Origin: CAVVYW01 sp963752605
GTDB taxonomy: Bacteria > Actinomycetota > Thermoleophilia > Solirubrobacterales > 70-9
DNA: 64,000 bases
Direction: 5' to 3'
Assembly: GCA_963752605.1 (NCBI GenBank)
Contig: CAVVYW010000005.1
Location: 620,001 to 684,000, forward strand
Shown here piece by piece: positions 26,829-35,930 of the stretch. Under the pieces are notes generated by a model. It saw nothing but the letters and a program-made list of their open reading frames with translations, did not search any database and was not told the DNA's origin. Every line of letters begins with the position of its first letter. Position 1 is the first letter of the stretch. The position numbers and the translations under genes were made by a program.

Positions 26829-28292
26829 ATGAGGCCGGCGGCGAGCGTCAGGCGGAACGCAGTGCTCTCGCTGGCGAGCCAGCTCTTCAGCGCGGCGGTC
26901 ACTGCGGGACTGACCATCTATCTCGCCCGCGCGCTGGGCCCCGACCAGTTCGGGATCTTCTCCCTCGCGCTGGCGATCGCCAGCACGATGCTGCTCTTCT
27001 CGGAGTTCGGCGTCTCGACCGCCGCCGCACGGTTCGTCGCCGAGCACCGAGCCGAGCACCACGAGGTCGCCGGAGTGCTGGCCAGCGCGCTGCGACTGAA
27101 GCTGTTCCTGGCCGGCATCGTCTGCGGCGGGCTGTTCCTGCTGGCCGGCCCGATCGCCTCCGGCTACGACGAGCCGGATCTCGTCTGGGCGCTGCGCGCG
27201 ATGGCGATCGCCCTGTTCGGGCAGAACCTGATGGGGCTCTACGGCGTCGCCTTCGTCGCCATGGCGCGCGCGACCTACGAGCTCAGGATCGTGGTGGTCA
27301 AGAGCCTGTTCGAGGGAGCAGCCACCGTCGTGCTGGTGACGATCAGCGCGACCGCCGCCGAGGCCGCCTTCGGCCGCGCGATCGGGTACAGCGTCGCCGG
27401 CCTCTTCGCGGTGGTGCTCTCAGCTCGTCTGCTGGGCAGCCACTCCGTCAATCCTCGAGTGAGCGAGCACCTCGACCTGCGCCGGATCGCCGCCTACGCC
27501 GGCCCTCTGTTCGTGATCGACGGCGCCTTTGCCCTTTTCTCCGAGATCGACGTGCTGTTGATCGGCGCGATCCTGAGCGCCACCGCCGCCGGCCTCTTCC
27601 AGGCCCCGCTGCGGCTCGTGAACTTCCTCGGCTACCCCGCGCAGTCCCTGTCGCATGCCGTGACGCCTCGACTCGCGGCGCGTCCTGGGGAGTCGCGAGA
27701 GGTCGAGCCGTTCCGGGCAGCGCTCCGCTACACGATCCTCTTCCAGGCGATGCTCGTGGCGCCCCTGGTGGTCTGGGCGGGGCCGATCATCGATCTGGTG
27801 CTCGGGCCGGACTACGGGGAATCCGCAGAGGTTCTTCGCGGGTTGGCTCCCTTCGTCTTCCTCCTCGGCGTCGGCACCCTCCTGGCAATGGGGGTCAACT
27901 ACCTCGGCGAGGCGCGTCGCAGGGTGCCGCTGGCCCTCGCCTGCGTCGGCGTCAATCTCGCGATCGACCTGGTGCTGATCCCGGACATCGGGATCATCGG
28001 TGGCGCGATCGGCACCGATGTCGCCTTCTCGATCTACGTCGCCGGACACGTCTGGATCTGCCGCGACATGATCGACCTGCAGCTGCGGCCGCTGCTCCTG
28101 ACGCTCGGCAGGGCGACCGTGGCGGCGCTCGGGATGGCCGGACTGCTCCTCGCCCTCGGGACGAGCGGCATCTCCTGGCTGGAGCTGCTGGCGGGTGGGG
28201 CGGCGGCGGTGCTGGCCTACGTCGCGGCCCTGATCGTCATTCGCGAGACGAGCTTCGCCGAGCTGCGCTCGCTGCTGCCGCGGCGCGGCTGA
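26829..28292 (+). CDS. Second Wzx-like polysaccharide flippase
   Basis: 487 residues, 12-14 membrane helices. RNAVLSLASQLFSAAVTAGL at the start, ALGPDQFGIFSLALAIAS, MGVNYLGEARRRVPLALACV and LIPDIGIIGGAIGTDVAFSI match the flippase at 13641-15107 block for block, so the two are paralogues. It is divergent from the deacetylase/GT2 pair (50 bp between starts) and converges on a GT4 gene (10 bp). Two flippases suggest that two repeat units are made. Confidence 0.88.
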   Translation: MRPAASVRRNAVLSLASQLFSAAVTAGLTIYLARALGPDQFGIFSLALAIASTMLLFSEFGVSTAAARFVAEHRAEHHEVAGVLASALRLKLFLAGIVCGGLFLLAGPIASGYDEPDLVWALRAMAIALFGQNLMGLYGVAFVAMARATYELRIVVVKSLFEGAATVVLVTISATAAEAAFGRAIGYSVAGLFAVVLSARLLGSHSVNPRVSEHLDLRRIAAYAGPLFVIDGAFALFSEIDVLLIGAILSATAAGLFQAPLRLVNFLGYPAQSLSHAVTPRLAARPGESREVEPFRAALRYTILFQAMLVAPLVVWAGPIIDLVLGPDYGESAEVLRGLAPFVFLLGVGTLLAMGVNYLGEARRRVPLALACVGVNLAIDLVLIPDIGIIGGAIGTDVAFSIYVAGHVWICRDMIDLQLRPLLLTLGRATVAALGMAGLLLALGTSGISWLELLAGGAAAVLAYVAALIVIRETSFAELRSLLPRRG

Positions 28293-28301
28293 TGCGTCTA
28301 A

Positions 28302-29429
28302 CTAGCGGCGCGCGCTCGCGCGCGCGGCCCGCTCCAGGTCCGGCGCCATCCGCCCCACCGTCGCGTCCCAGTTCTGGTGCCGCTCGACCCGCTCGCGGCC
28401 GGCCGCCCCCATGCGGCGGGCGAGCTCCCCGTCGGTGAGGAGAGAGCGAAGGGCGGCCTCGATCGCCGCGGGGTCCTCCGGCGGCACCACCAGCCCCGTC
28501 TCGCCGCCGATCACGACCTCGTCTAGCGCCCCCACCCTGGTAACCACGCACGGCAGGCCGTAGGCCATCGCCTCGGCGATCGAGAGCCCGTAGGGGTCGT
28601 AACGGGAGGGCAGGCAGAAGACGCTCGCCGTCGCGTAGATCTCCGCCATCCGCGTCCGGTCGCCGACCCGCCCGAGCACCTCAACGCCGGGCTCGTCCGC
28701 CGGCGCCTCGTCGGTGCCGACGATCTGGAGGCGCGCCTCGGGCAGGTTCGCCCGAAGAGACCGGAAGGCCTCGACCAGGAAGTCCCCGCCCTTGCGCAGC
28801 CAGTCTCCTCCCACGAACAGGACGGTCGGCTCCCGGGGCCTGTCCCTCGGCAGGTCGGGCAGCGGATCGAAGTTCGCGCCGGCGCCCACCACGCTGGTGC
28901 GCTCCCCCGGCACGCCGTAGAAGTCGATCACGGACTCGGCGTGAGGGGTCCCCTGCGCGAAGACGTGAAGGGCCTCGCCGTAGAGGCGCCGCTCCCAGTC
29001 GTACAGGCGCTCGAGCTCCTTGCCGGTGACGTCCACCCACTCCGGCCAGTGCCGGCGGCTGAGCTCGACGGTGTTGTCGACGTAGAGGACGTACGGCGCC
29101 CCGCGGGTCTGGAACAGCCCGAAGACCTGGACCACCAGGTCGAAGGGCTCGCCGATCCCCCGCAGGACGCGCCCGCTGTTTCGGGAGCGAGCCTCGAGAG
29201 CGAGGCGGCGATGCCAGTGGAGGCGGTTCCGCCAGCTGGCGGGATTCGGATGGAAGGTCGCAGCGGCGATCGCCAGCCTCTGCAGCCGGCTGAGGTCGAC
29301 CCCCGACCGCGCGACGAGGGCGTACCGGCGGTCGAGGGCATCGAGGAGGAACTTCGCCGCGGCGCCCGCGCCGGTGACGGGCACCCGCGGGTCCTCCTGT
29401 GCCAAGCCCACCAGCCGCAACCCTTCCAT
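28302..29429 (-). CDS. GT4-family glycosyltransferase
   Basis: 375 residues. The N-terminal domain has GLAQEDPRVPVTGAGAAAKF, resembling a donor loop, and YVLYVDNTVELSRRHWPEW. The C-terminal domain has TVLFVGGDWLRKGGDFLVEA, LQIVGTDEAPADEPGVEVLG, and VFCLPSRYDPYGLSIAEAMA (the E-x7-E region), then GLPCVVTRVGALDEVV. No signal peptide is seen. The methyltransferase gene lies 33 bp upstream in the same direction. Confidence 0.85.
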   Translation of the reverse strand: MEGLRLVGLAQEDPRVPVTGAGAAAKFLLDALDRRYALVARSGVDLSRLQRLAIAAATFHPNPASWRNRLHWHRRLALEARSRNSGRVLRGIGEPFDLVVQVFGLFQTRGAPYVLYVDNTVELSRRHWPEWVDVTGKELERLYDWERRLYGEALHVFAQGTPHAESVIDFYGVPGERTSVVGAGANFDPLPDLPRDRPREPTVLFVGGDWLRKGGDFLVEAFRSLRANLPEARLQIVGTDEAPADEPGVEVLGRVGDRTRMAEIYATASVFCLPSRYDPYGLSIAEAMAYGLPCVVTRVGALDEVVIGGETGLVVPPEDPAAIEAALRSLLTDGELARRMGAAGRERVERHQNWDATVGRMAPDLERAARASARR

Positions 29430-29462
29430 GGCGCCGCGAGAATACCGGCGGCGCCCGCCGTC

Positions 29463-30131
29463 CTATCCGGGGCGTTCGACTCGGACCAGAGCGCAGGACT
29501 CGCGCCACCTCAGCGGCGCGACGCGAAGCCGAAGCTGATCGGTGAAGCCGGGAACCGGCAGGAACCAGCGACCGAGACGGACCGCGCTGCGGTCGCGGCC
29601 GAATCCGCTCAGGTACTGCTCCGGATCGGCGGTGCTGACCTCGTCCGCCGCGACGACGACCACCCGCTCGGGCCCGGATCCCAGCAGCCGCACCAGGCTG
29701 CGGACCGAGGCCCGGAAGCCGTTCTCCACGGGGTCCCAGGTCTTGCGGAACGACCGCGGGACGCTCGCGAGCAGCAGTCCGCCGTCAGCGACGGCGTTTA
29801 CGGCCGCATGAGCTGCGCGTGGCACGCTCTCGACATGAGGCAGCACGTTGTTGAAGAGGACCAGGTCGAATCGCCCGCCCAGGTCGCGATCGGGATCAAA
29901 GCCCGGAGCCTCGATGTCGCAGACGACGTCCACGCCCGGCTCCTGCTTGAGGTCCGCGTTCACGACCTCGAGCCCCCTGGCCCGAAGCGGCTCGAGCACG
30001 TCGCGCTCGATCCACGGCTGGTCGCCGCGGGCGGCGGCGCTGGACGAGCCGAGGTTGAGCACGCGCCCGGCGCTCGGCAGCTCAGCGGCTTTCAACGCCT
30101 GGCGGATCCAGGCCGATTCCTCCCTGAACAT
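29463..30131 (-). CDS. SAM-dependent methyltransferase-like protein
   Basis: 222 residues with a class I methyltransferase-like order: GRVLNLGSSSAAARG in place of motif I (a variant of GxGxG), VNADLKQEPGVDVVCDIEAP at motif II/III, then FDLVLFNNVLPHVESVPRAA (motif IV) and GGLLLASVPRSFRKTWDPVE (post-I/VI). Similar proteins in glycan loci are annotated as sugar or glycan methyltransferases. The weak motif I leaves the activity less sure than the fold. Confidence 0.75.
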   Translation of the reverse strand: MFREESAWIRQALKAAELPSAGRVLNLGSSSAAARGDQPWIERDVLEPLRARGLEVVNADLKQEPGVDVVCDIEAPGFDPDRDLGGRFDLVLFNNVLPHVESVPRAAHAAVNAVADGGLLLASVPRSFRKTWDPVENGFRASVRSLVRLLGSGPERVVVVAADEVSTADPEQYLSGFGRDRSAVRLGRWFLPVPGFTDQLRLRVAPLRWRESCALVRVERPG

Positions 30132-30340
30132 GTGGTTGGAATGGAGGCTATTCCCTGGTGCGCCTCAGGCGTCGATTTGGACATCCGTCCAGCCACGACG
30201 ACTGCGTGCCGAACAGTTGCCGAGGTCCGGACCTCCGGTTCCCCGTACGCAGGTCCAGATCCAGGCATGGTCGTAGAGGGATTCGTGCGTGAGTCGATCC
30301 CTAGGGTGTGTCCGGATCACGCACCAAGTCAGTCGGTCTC

Positions 30341-31534
30341 ATGACCCTGATCACGCTTGCCCTGACCCTGCTCGCGGCTGCGCCCAGCTCCCAAGCGGCG
30401 CTCACCTGCGATCGCTACGCCTCGCCGTCGGGCTCCGACACCGCGACCGGGACGGAGCAGGCGCCCTACCGCACGGTGCAGAAGCTGGTCGACTCGGTTT
30501 CCTCCGGGCAGACCGCATGCCTGCGGGCGGGCTCCTACACGGGCAACGTCAAGGTCACCCGGCCCGGCATCAAGCTGACGAACTACGGCACTGAGAAGGC
30601 CACCGTCGTCGGTCGCTTCTGGGTGGCCCGCGGCGCCGACGGCGTGACGATCGAGAGCCTCTACCTGAACGGGAAGAACGCAGCGATCCTCCCCTCCCCG
30701 ACCATCAACGCCCAGGACACGAAGATCATCCGGAACGACATCACCAACGACCACACGGGCATCTGCCTCATCCTCGGGCACCACGAGTACGGGCGCGCGG
30801 TTCGGACCCGGGTCGAGCTCAACCGGATCCACGACTGCGGCCGCCTGCCGGTCACCAACCTCGACCACGGCATCTACGTCGGCGCCGGCGACGACAACGT
30901 GATCACCCGGAACTGGATCTACGACAACGCCGACTTCGGAGTCCACCTCTACCCCGACGCCCAGCGCACCACCGTCACCGGCAACGTGATCGACGGCAAC
31001 GGCATGGGGCTGACGTTCTCCGGCGAGGCCGACGTCGCCTCGAACGACAACGTGGTCGAGAACAACCTGATCAGCAACAGCAAGGTCCGCGAGAACGTCG
31101 AGAGCTGGTACCCCGGTCCTGTGGGCACCGGCAACATCGCCCGTCACAACTGCATCGGCGGGGGTGGCCGCGACAACGGGGACGGCGGCATCGGCGATCA
31201 GATCGGCTTCGATGCCGTGGACAACGCCCTGGTCGCCCCCGGCTACCGCAACCGCGCGGCGAAGGACTTCCGCCTCTCCGAGCCGAGCATCTGCCGCTCG
31301 GTCTACCTCTACCCCGACGAGGTGCCGGGCCCGGACCTGCCGAGCTTCCCGGGCCCCTCAGGCGAGTCGGACACGACCTCGTCCACGCCGACCGCCCCGC
31401 ACGCCTCCAACCCTGGGCCCACCTCGACGCCCTCGGTGACGCCGACCGCGCAGCGGGCCAAGAAGAAGAAACGAGCCCGTCGCGCCAAATACGCGAACGC
31501 CCGCCGCGCCAGCCGCAAGTCGGCGGCCGCCTAG
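30341..31534 (+). CDS. Secreted right-handed beta-helix protein with a basic C-terminal tail
   Basis: About 397 residues from ATG 30341 (an in-frame GTG at 30308 is also possible). A signal peptide (LITLALTLLAAAPSSQAALT) is followed by a 310-residue parallel beta-helix with repeated asparagine-rich turns such as RNDITNDHTGICLILGHHE, DDNVITRNWIYDNADFGVHL and SNDNVVENNLISNS. This fold is common in polysaccharide lyases, epimerases and glycan-binding proteins. After a Pro/Ser/Thr linker the chain ends in a strongly basic tail (AKKKKRARRAKYANARRASR). There is no LPxTG motif; the tail may hold the protein on acidic glycan or wall polymers. Catalytic residues were not identified. Confidence 0.82.
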   Translation: MTLITLALTLLAAAPSSQAALTCDRYASPSGSDTATGTEQAPYRTVQKLVDSVSSGQTACLRAGSYTGNVKVTRPGIKLTNYGTEKATVVGRFWVARGADGVTIESLYLNGKNAAILPSPTINAQDTKIIRNDITNDHTGICLILGHHEYGRAVRTRVELNRIHDCGRLPVTNLDHGIYVGAGDDNVITRNWIYDNADFGVHLYPDAQRTTVTGNVIDGNGMGLTFSGEADVASNDNVVENNLISNSKVRENVESWYPGPVGTGNIARHNCIGGGGRDNGDGGIGDQIGFDAVDNALVAPGYRNRAAKDFRLSEPSICRSVYLYPDEVPGPDLPSFPGPSGESDTTSSTPTAPHASNPGPTSTPSVTPTAQRAKKKKRARRAKYANARRASRKSAAA

Positions 31535-32679
31535 CCCACCCGCTCCGCCAGCAGCTGCTCGTACAGCGCGGCGAACCGCTCTCCCGCGCGCTGCAGCGTG
31601 TACTCGCCGAGGCGCTCCCGCGCGGCCGTGGCCATCCGCCTCCCCTCCTCGGGGTCGTCCAGCAGGCGGTTGATCGACGCGGCCAGCGCGTCCGGGTCCC
31701 GGGGCGGGACCAACAGCCCGGTCTCGCCGCCTGAGACGAGCTCGGGAACGCCGCCCACCGCCGTTGCGACCAGCGGCACCTTGTGGGCCATGCACTCCAG
31801 GACGAACAGCGGCATGCCCTCGAAGTCGGAGCTCATCGCGGCCACGTCGAAGGCGGCGAGGGCAGTCTCGATGTCATCGCGCGTGCCGGTGAAGTGGACG
31901 CTCTCGGACACGGCGGTCTCCCTCGCCCGCTGCTCCAGCTCTCCTCTGCTTGGGCCGTCGCCCACCAGGACCAGCCGCGCGCCGGAGTGGGCCCGGCGGA
32001 CCTCGGCGAACGCGTCAATCAGCACCTCCAGCGCCTTCTGGGGCCTGAGGACGGCGATCGTCCCGATCAACTTCACATCGGCGGGCAGGTCCAACTCCGC
32101 GCGCAGATCGCCGAGCCTGGACGGCCTCGGGATGTAGGCGGTCGGCAGCACCACGATCTTCTCCTCGGGGACGTGCTCGATCTCGATCATCTTGGTGCGG
32201 TCGAGTTTCGAGACCGCCACGAACCTGGTCGCGAGCCGTCCGATCAGGTAACCGTCGAGCAGCCTGCGGAAGAGCCGGCCTCGATACGACCAGGTGTGCT
32301 CCTGGGCGATCACCAGGGGGACTCGGCACAGGCGCCCGATCAGGGTCCCCCAGACGTTCGATCCGAACATGTGGGCGTGCAGCACGTCTATCCGCTCCCG
32401 CCTCAGGAGCCGGGCGAGCCGCAGGAACTTGAAAACGTCCGTGGTCCGCTTCCGGCCCAGGGCGAGGACGTGCACGCCGGCGAGCTGCAGGTCGGCCTTG
32501 ACCTTTTCATCGGTGATGCTGCGTGTCGCACACACCCAGGCTTCGAAGCGCTCCCGCGGAAGCGCCGCTGCGATGGCCGCGGCGAGGCGCTCCGCGCCTC
32601 CGGTGCCTTCCTCGATCTCATCGACGAGGACGAGTACCCGCGTCTTCAGCGTTCGTCCTCTTTCGATCCGTCCGAACAT
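31531..32679 (-). CDS. GT4-family glycosyltransferase
   Basis: 382 residues. RVLVLVDEIEEGTGGAERLA opens the GT-B donor loop; LHAHMFGSNVWGTLIGRL and QEHTWSYRGRLFRR are typical of GT4 N-domains. The C-domain has LIGTIAVLRPQKALEVLIDA, LVLVGDGPSRGELEQRA, and SSDFEGMPLFVLECMAHKVP. It overlaps the converging beta-helix gene by 4 nt and is the last gene of the glycan locus before the arginine operon. Confidence 0.86.
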   Translation of the reverse strand: MFGRIERGRTLKTRVLVLVDEIEEGTGGAERLAAAIAAALPRERFEAWVCATRSITDEKVKADLQLAGVHVLALGRKRTTDVFKFLRLARLLRRERIDVLHAHMFGSNVWGTLIGRLCRVPLVIAQEHTWSYRGRLFRRLLDGYLIGRLATRFVAVSKLDRTKMIEIEHVPEEKIVVLPTAYIPRPSRLGDLRAELDLPADVKLIGTIAVLRPQKALEVLIDAFAEVRRAHSGARLVLVGDGPSRGELEQRARETAVSESVHFTGTRDDIETALAAFDVAAMSSDFEGMPLFVLECMAHKVPLVATAVGGVPELVSGGETGLLVPPRDPDALAASINRLLDDPEEGRRMATAARERLGEYTLQRAGERFAALYEQLLAERVG

Positions 32680-32708
32680 CGCTGGTGGAGCCCCGCCATC
32701 CGGCGATG

Positions 32709-33890
32709 CTAGCCGTCGCCCAGGACCGTCGAGAGGATCGAGAGCGCCTCGTCCACCTCAGCCTCCGAGATCACCAGGGGAGGCAGCAGCCGCAGCGTGT
32801 CGGGAACGGGGGCGTTCACGATCAGGCCCTCCTCCAGAAGCCGCGAGGCGAGCCCCGCCGAGTCCATGCCGTCCTCCAGCTCAACGCCGATCATCAGTCC
32901 GCGGCCCTTGGTGCCCGTCACCGGCCCGAGTCCCTCCAACCCCTCGCAAAGCCGGCCCCCGAGCTCGCGCACGCGCCGCAGGAGGTCCGGATCGTCGATC
33001 ACCTCGAGCACGGCGAGGGCCGCCGCCGCGACGAGCGGCCCGCCGGCGAAGGTGGAGCCGTGGTCGCCGGGCTCGAAGACCTCGCCCACCTCGGCGGTGG
33101 CGAGACACGCGCCGACGGGCAGGCCCCCGCCCAGCGCCTTCGCCGTGGTCATCACGTCCGGGCGGACAGGAAGCTGCTCATAGGCCCAGAGCGAGCCGGT
33201 TCTGCCCATCCCGGTCTGGATCTCGTCGAGGGCGAGGAGGGCACCAGCTCGGTCGCACGCTTCACGCGCGGCCACGATCACCGCGTCGGGCACCACGTTG
33301 ACGCCGGTCTCGCCCTGGATCGGCTCGAGCATCACCGCCGCGGTGCGGTCGGAGACGGCGGCGCGCAGGGCGTCAGGGTCGTCCCGCGGCACCACGACGA
33401 AGCCGGGCAGGTACGGCGCGAAGGACTCGTGGTCGGCAAGGCCGGGGGTGGCGGAGAGGGAGCCCATCGTGCGGCCGTGGAACGCCCCCTCCAGCACCAC
33501 GATCTCCGGCTCGGTGATGCCGCGGCCGTGGGCGTGCTTTCGGACCAGCTTGATGGCCGCCTCATTTGCTTCCGTCCCCGAGTTGCAGAGGAAGGCCCTG
33601 CCCCCGAGGCTCGACTCGCACAGCCGCTCCGCCAGGCGGACACCGCCCTCGGTCAGGTAGAGGTTGGAGGTGTGCATCAGGACGCCCGCCTGCTCGCGGA
33701 TCGCCTCCACGACGGCCGGATGGCAGTGGCCGACGGAGCAGACGGAGATCCCGGCCAGGAAGTCGAGGTACTCCCTCCCCTCGGAGTCCCAGAGCCGGGC
33801 GCCCTCCCCGCGCACGAACTCGACCGGCGCCCGCCGGTAGGTCGGCATCAGCCAGCGCGCCTCCAAATCCTGAAGCTCGCTGACCTTCAA
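32709..33890 (-). CDS. argD: Acetylornithine aminotransferase
   Basis: Class III PLP aminotransferase that makes N-acetylornithine from the semialdehyde and glutamate. 393 residues. The blocks are YLDFLAGISVCSVGHCHPAV, AFLCNSGTEANEAAIKLVRK, LALDEIQTGMGRTGSLWAYE (Asp binds the PLP pyridine N) and TTAKALGGGLPVGACLATAE with the Schiff-base lysine. The ATG overlaps argB by 4 nt. It is the last gene of argC-argJ-argB-argD. Confidence 0.93.
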   Translation of the reverse strand: MKVSELQDLEARWLMPTYRRAPVEFVRGEGARLWDSEGREYLDFLAGISVCSVGHCHPAVVEAIREQAGVLMHTSNLYLTEGGVRLAERLCESSLGGRAFLCNSGTEANEAAIKLVRKHAHGRGITEPEIVVLEGAFHGRTMGSLSATPGLADHESFAPYLPGFVVVPRDDPDALRAAVSDRTAAVMLEPIQGETGVNVVPDAVIVAAREACDRAGALLALDEIQTGMGRTGSLWAYEQLPVRPDVMTTAKALGGGLPVGACLATAEVGEVFEPGDHGSTFAGGPLVAAAALAVLEVIDDPDLLRRVRELGGRLCEGLEGLGPVTGTKGRGLMIGVELEDGMDSAGLASRLLEEGLIVNAPVPDTLRLLPPLVISEAEVDEALSILSTVLGDG

Positions 33891-34726
33891 GCGGTGACCT
33901 TGGTCCCGATGCCCGCGTCGGTGAAGAGCTCCAGCAGGAGGGTGTGGGGCCGGCGGCCGTCCACGATGTGCGCCGCCTCCACCCCGCCCCCAATCGCGTC
34001 GGCACAGGCCTGCAGCTTCGGGCGCATGCCTCCCTCAACGGTCCCGAGGGCACTCTCGATCTCGCCGACCGTCGCCGTCGAGATCAGCGACGAGGGATCG
34101 CCGGGGTCGCGCAGCCAGCCCTCGACGTCGGTGAGGAAGATCGCCTTGTGGGCGCGGAGCGCGGCCGCCACCTTGCCGGCCGCCTCGTCCGCGTTGACGT
34201 TGTATGAGGCGCCGTCGCGGTCGGTGCCGACCGACGCGATCACGGGCACATAGTCCTCCGCGATGTGATTGATCACGTCCACGTTCACCCGCTCGATCTC
34301 GCCGACGTAGCCCACGTCCGGCGAGCTCGAGGCCGGGCGCACCTCGAACAGCGCCCCGTCCTCGCCGCCCAGGCCCACCGCCGGCTGGCCATGGCGCTTC
34401 AGCCGGGTGAGGATGTCCGAGTTGATCTTGCCGAGCAGGACCATCTTCGCCACCTCGACGGTCTCCGCGTCCGAGACCCGGAGGCCCTCGACGAACTTGA
34501 CCTCCATCCCCAGGCGCTCCATGTAGTCGGTGATCTCCGGGCCGCCGCCGTGGACGATCACCGGGTTCATGCCGACATATTTGAGGAGCACCACGTCGGT
34601 CGCGAACGCCTCGCGCAGCTCCTCGTCCTGCATCGCGGCGCCGCCGTACTTGATCACGATCGTCCGCCCGTGGAACTGGCGGATGTACGGCAGGGCCTCG
34701 AGGAGCGTCTCGACGGATGCGCTCAT
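33887..34726 (-). CDS. argB: Acetylglutamate kinase
   Basis: Phosphorylates N-acetylglutamate, usually the controlled step of arginine synthesis. 279 residues. IVIKYGGAAMQDEELREAF is the ATP-binding start and VIVHGGGPEITDYMERL the Gly-rich loop. An N-terminal helix (SASVETLLEALPYIRQF) of the kind used for arginine feedback in hexameric enzymes is present, so feedback inhibition is likely. The ATG overlaps the expected argJ stop (ATGA). Confidence 0.93.
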   Translation of the reverse strand: MSASVETLLEALPYIRQFHGRTIVIKYGGAAMQDEELREAFATDVVLLKYVGMNPVIVHGGGPEITDYMERLGMEVKFVEGLRVSDAETVEVAKMVLLGKINSDILTRLKRHGQPAVGLGGEDGALFEVRPASSSPDVGYVGEIERVNVDVINHIAEDYVPVIASVGTDRDGASYNVNADEAAGKVAAALRAHKAIFLTDVEGWLRDPGDPSSLISTATVGEIESALGTVEGGMRPKLQACADAIGGGVEAAHIVDGRRPHTLLLELFTDAGIGTKVTA

Positions 34727-35930
34727 GTCTGGTGTACTCCGAGTTGATCCGGATGTACTCGGGCGTCAGGTCGCTGAAGTAGACGACGGTCTTCGCGTCC
34801 CCGCGCTTCAGGGTGATGGAGATCTCCGCCTCGGCGGAGTCAGAGGCGAGCTCCGCCGCCTCGATGCGATCCGGCCCCAGCTCCTCGATCTCCTCTCCGG
34901 CCAGGGCCATCCCGGCGGCCTGGGCGATCCGGCCCCAGTTGGAGTCCCTGCCGTAGAGCGCGGTCTTGACCAGCGGCGAGTTGGCGATGGCGCGGGCGAC
35001 CCGCTCGGCCTCGTCCGCATCTCGCGCCCTGAGCACCTGGATGCGGCAGACCCGGGTTGCGCCCTCGCCATCGGAGACGATCTCCATAGCCAGCTGCCGC
35101 AGGGCCGCCTCCAGCAGGCCCTCGGGAAGCGGCTGTCCGGCCCCTCCCGTCGCCTGAAGGAGGGCCGTGTCGTTCGTGGAGAGCTGGCCATCCACCGTGA
35201 TGCGCTCCATCGAGCCGGCAAGGCCCCGGCGCAGGGCCTCGCCCGGATCGTCCACGACGCCGTCCGTCTGGACGAAGCAGAGCATGGTCGCGAATCCCGG
35301 CTGGATCATCCCAGCCCCCTTGGCCTGGGCGGAGAGGGTGACGCCGCCGGCCCGCAGGGTGCAGCGCTTGGGCCCGCGGTCCGTGGTCATGATCGCGACG
35401 GCGAACTCGTCCCCGCCGTCCTCCCTGAGATCGCGCGCGGCCTGCTCGATTCCCGCGGTCACCGCGCTCACCTCGAGCGGCACGCCGATCGTGCCTGTCT
35501 CGGCGATCGCGACCGCCGCGGGGTCCAGGCCGAGCGCGGAGGCCGCCGCGTCGCGCATCTCGACCGCGTCGCGAAAGCCCTGCTCGCCGGTGGCCGCGTT
35601 GGCGTTGCCGGAGTTGACGGCGACCGCCCGGATTCCGCCGGCGTCGCACCCGTTCCGGCAGACCCTGATGGGAGCGGCGGCCGCCGCATTCGCGGTCAGG
35701 GCGAGTGCGGAGCGCACCGCATCCTGGTCGCAGACGAGCAGGCCGACGTCGGTCTCGCCGCCGCCCTTGATGCCGCAGGCGACCCCGGACGCGCGGAACC
35801 CCGGGGCGAGCTGGGCGGGGTCGAGCTCCTCCACCCCGTCCGGCGGCTGGACCCAGCGGCTCTTGAAGAACGTCTCGGTCGCCCCCGCATCAGCGCGGCT
35901 GCTCGGCTTCGCGTCCGCTGCCGCGCTCAC
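34723..35930 (-). CDS. argJ: Glutamate N-acetyltransferase/ornithine acetyltransferase, apparent frameshift at the last codons
   Basis: Recycles the acetyl group from N-acetylornithine to glutamate. It starts at GTG 35930 with a GTGA overlap on argC. The autocleavage motif GFATMLCF (Ala/Thr junction) and QLSTNDTALLQATG are present. The protein should end shortly after YIRINSEYT. In the given sequence this frame misses its stop and runs on out of frame through argB. One extra base in the GG at 34731-34732 would give a TGA at 34723 that overlaps the argB ATG, matching the overlap style of the operon. I annotate that expected end. Confidence 0.85.
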
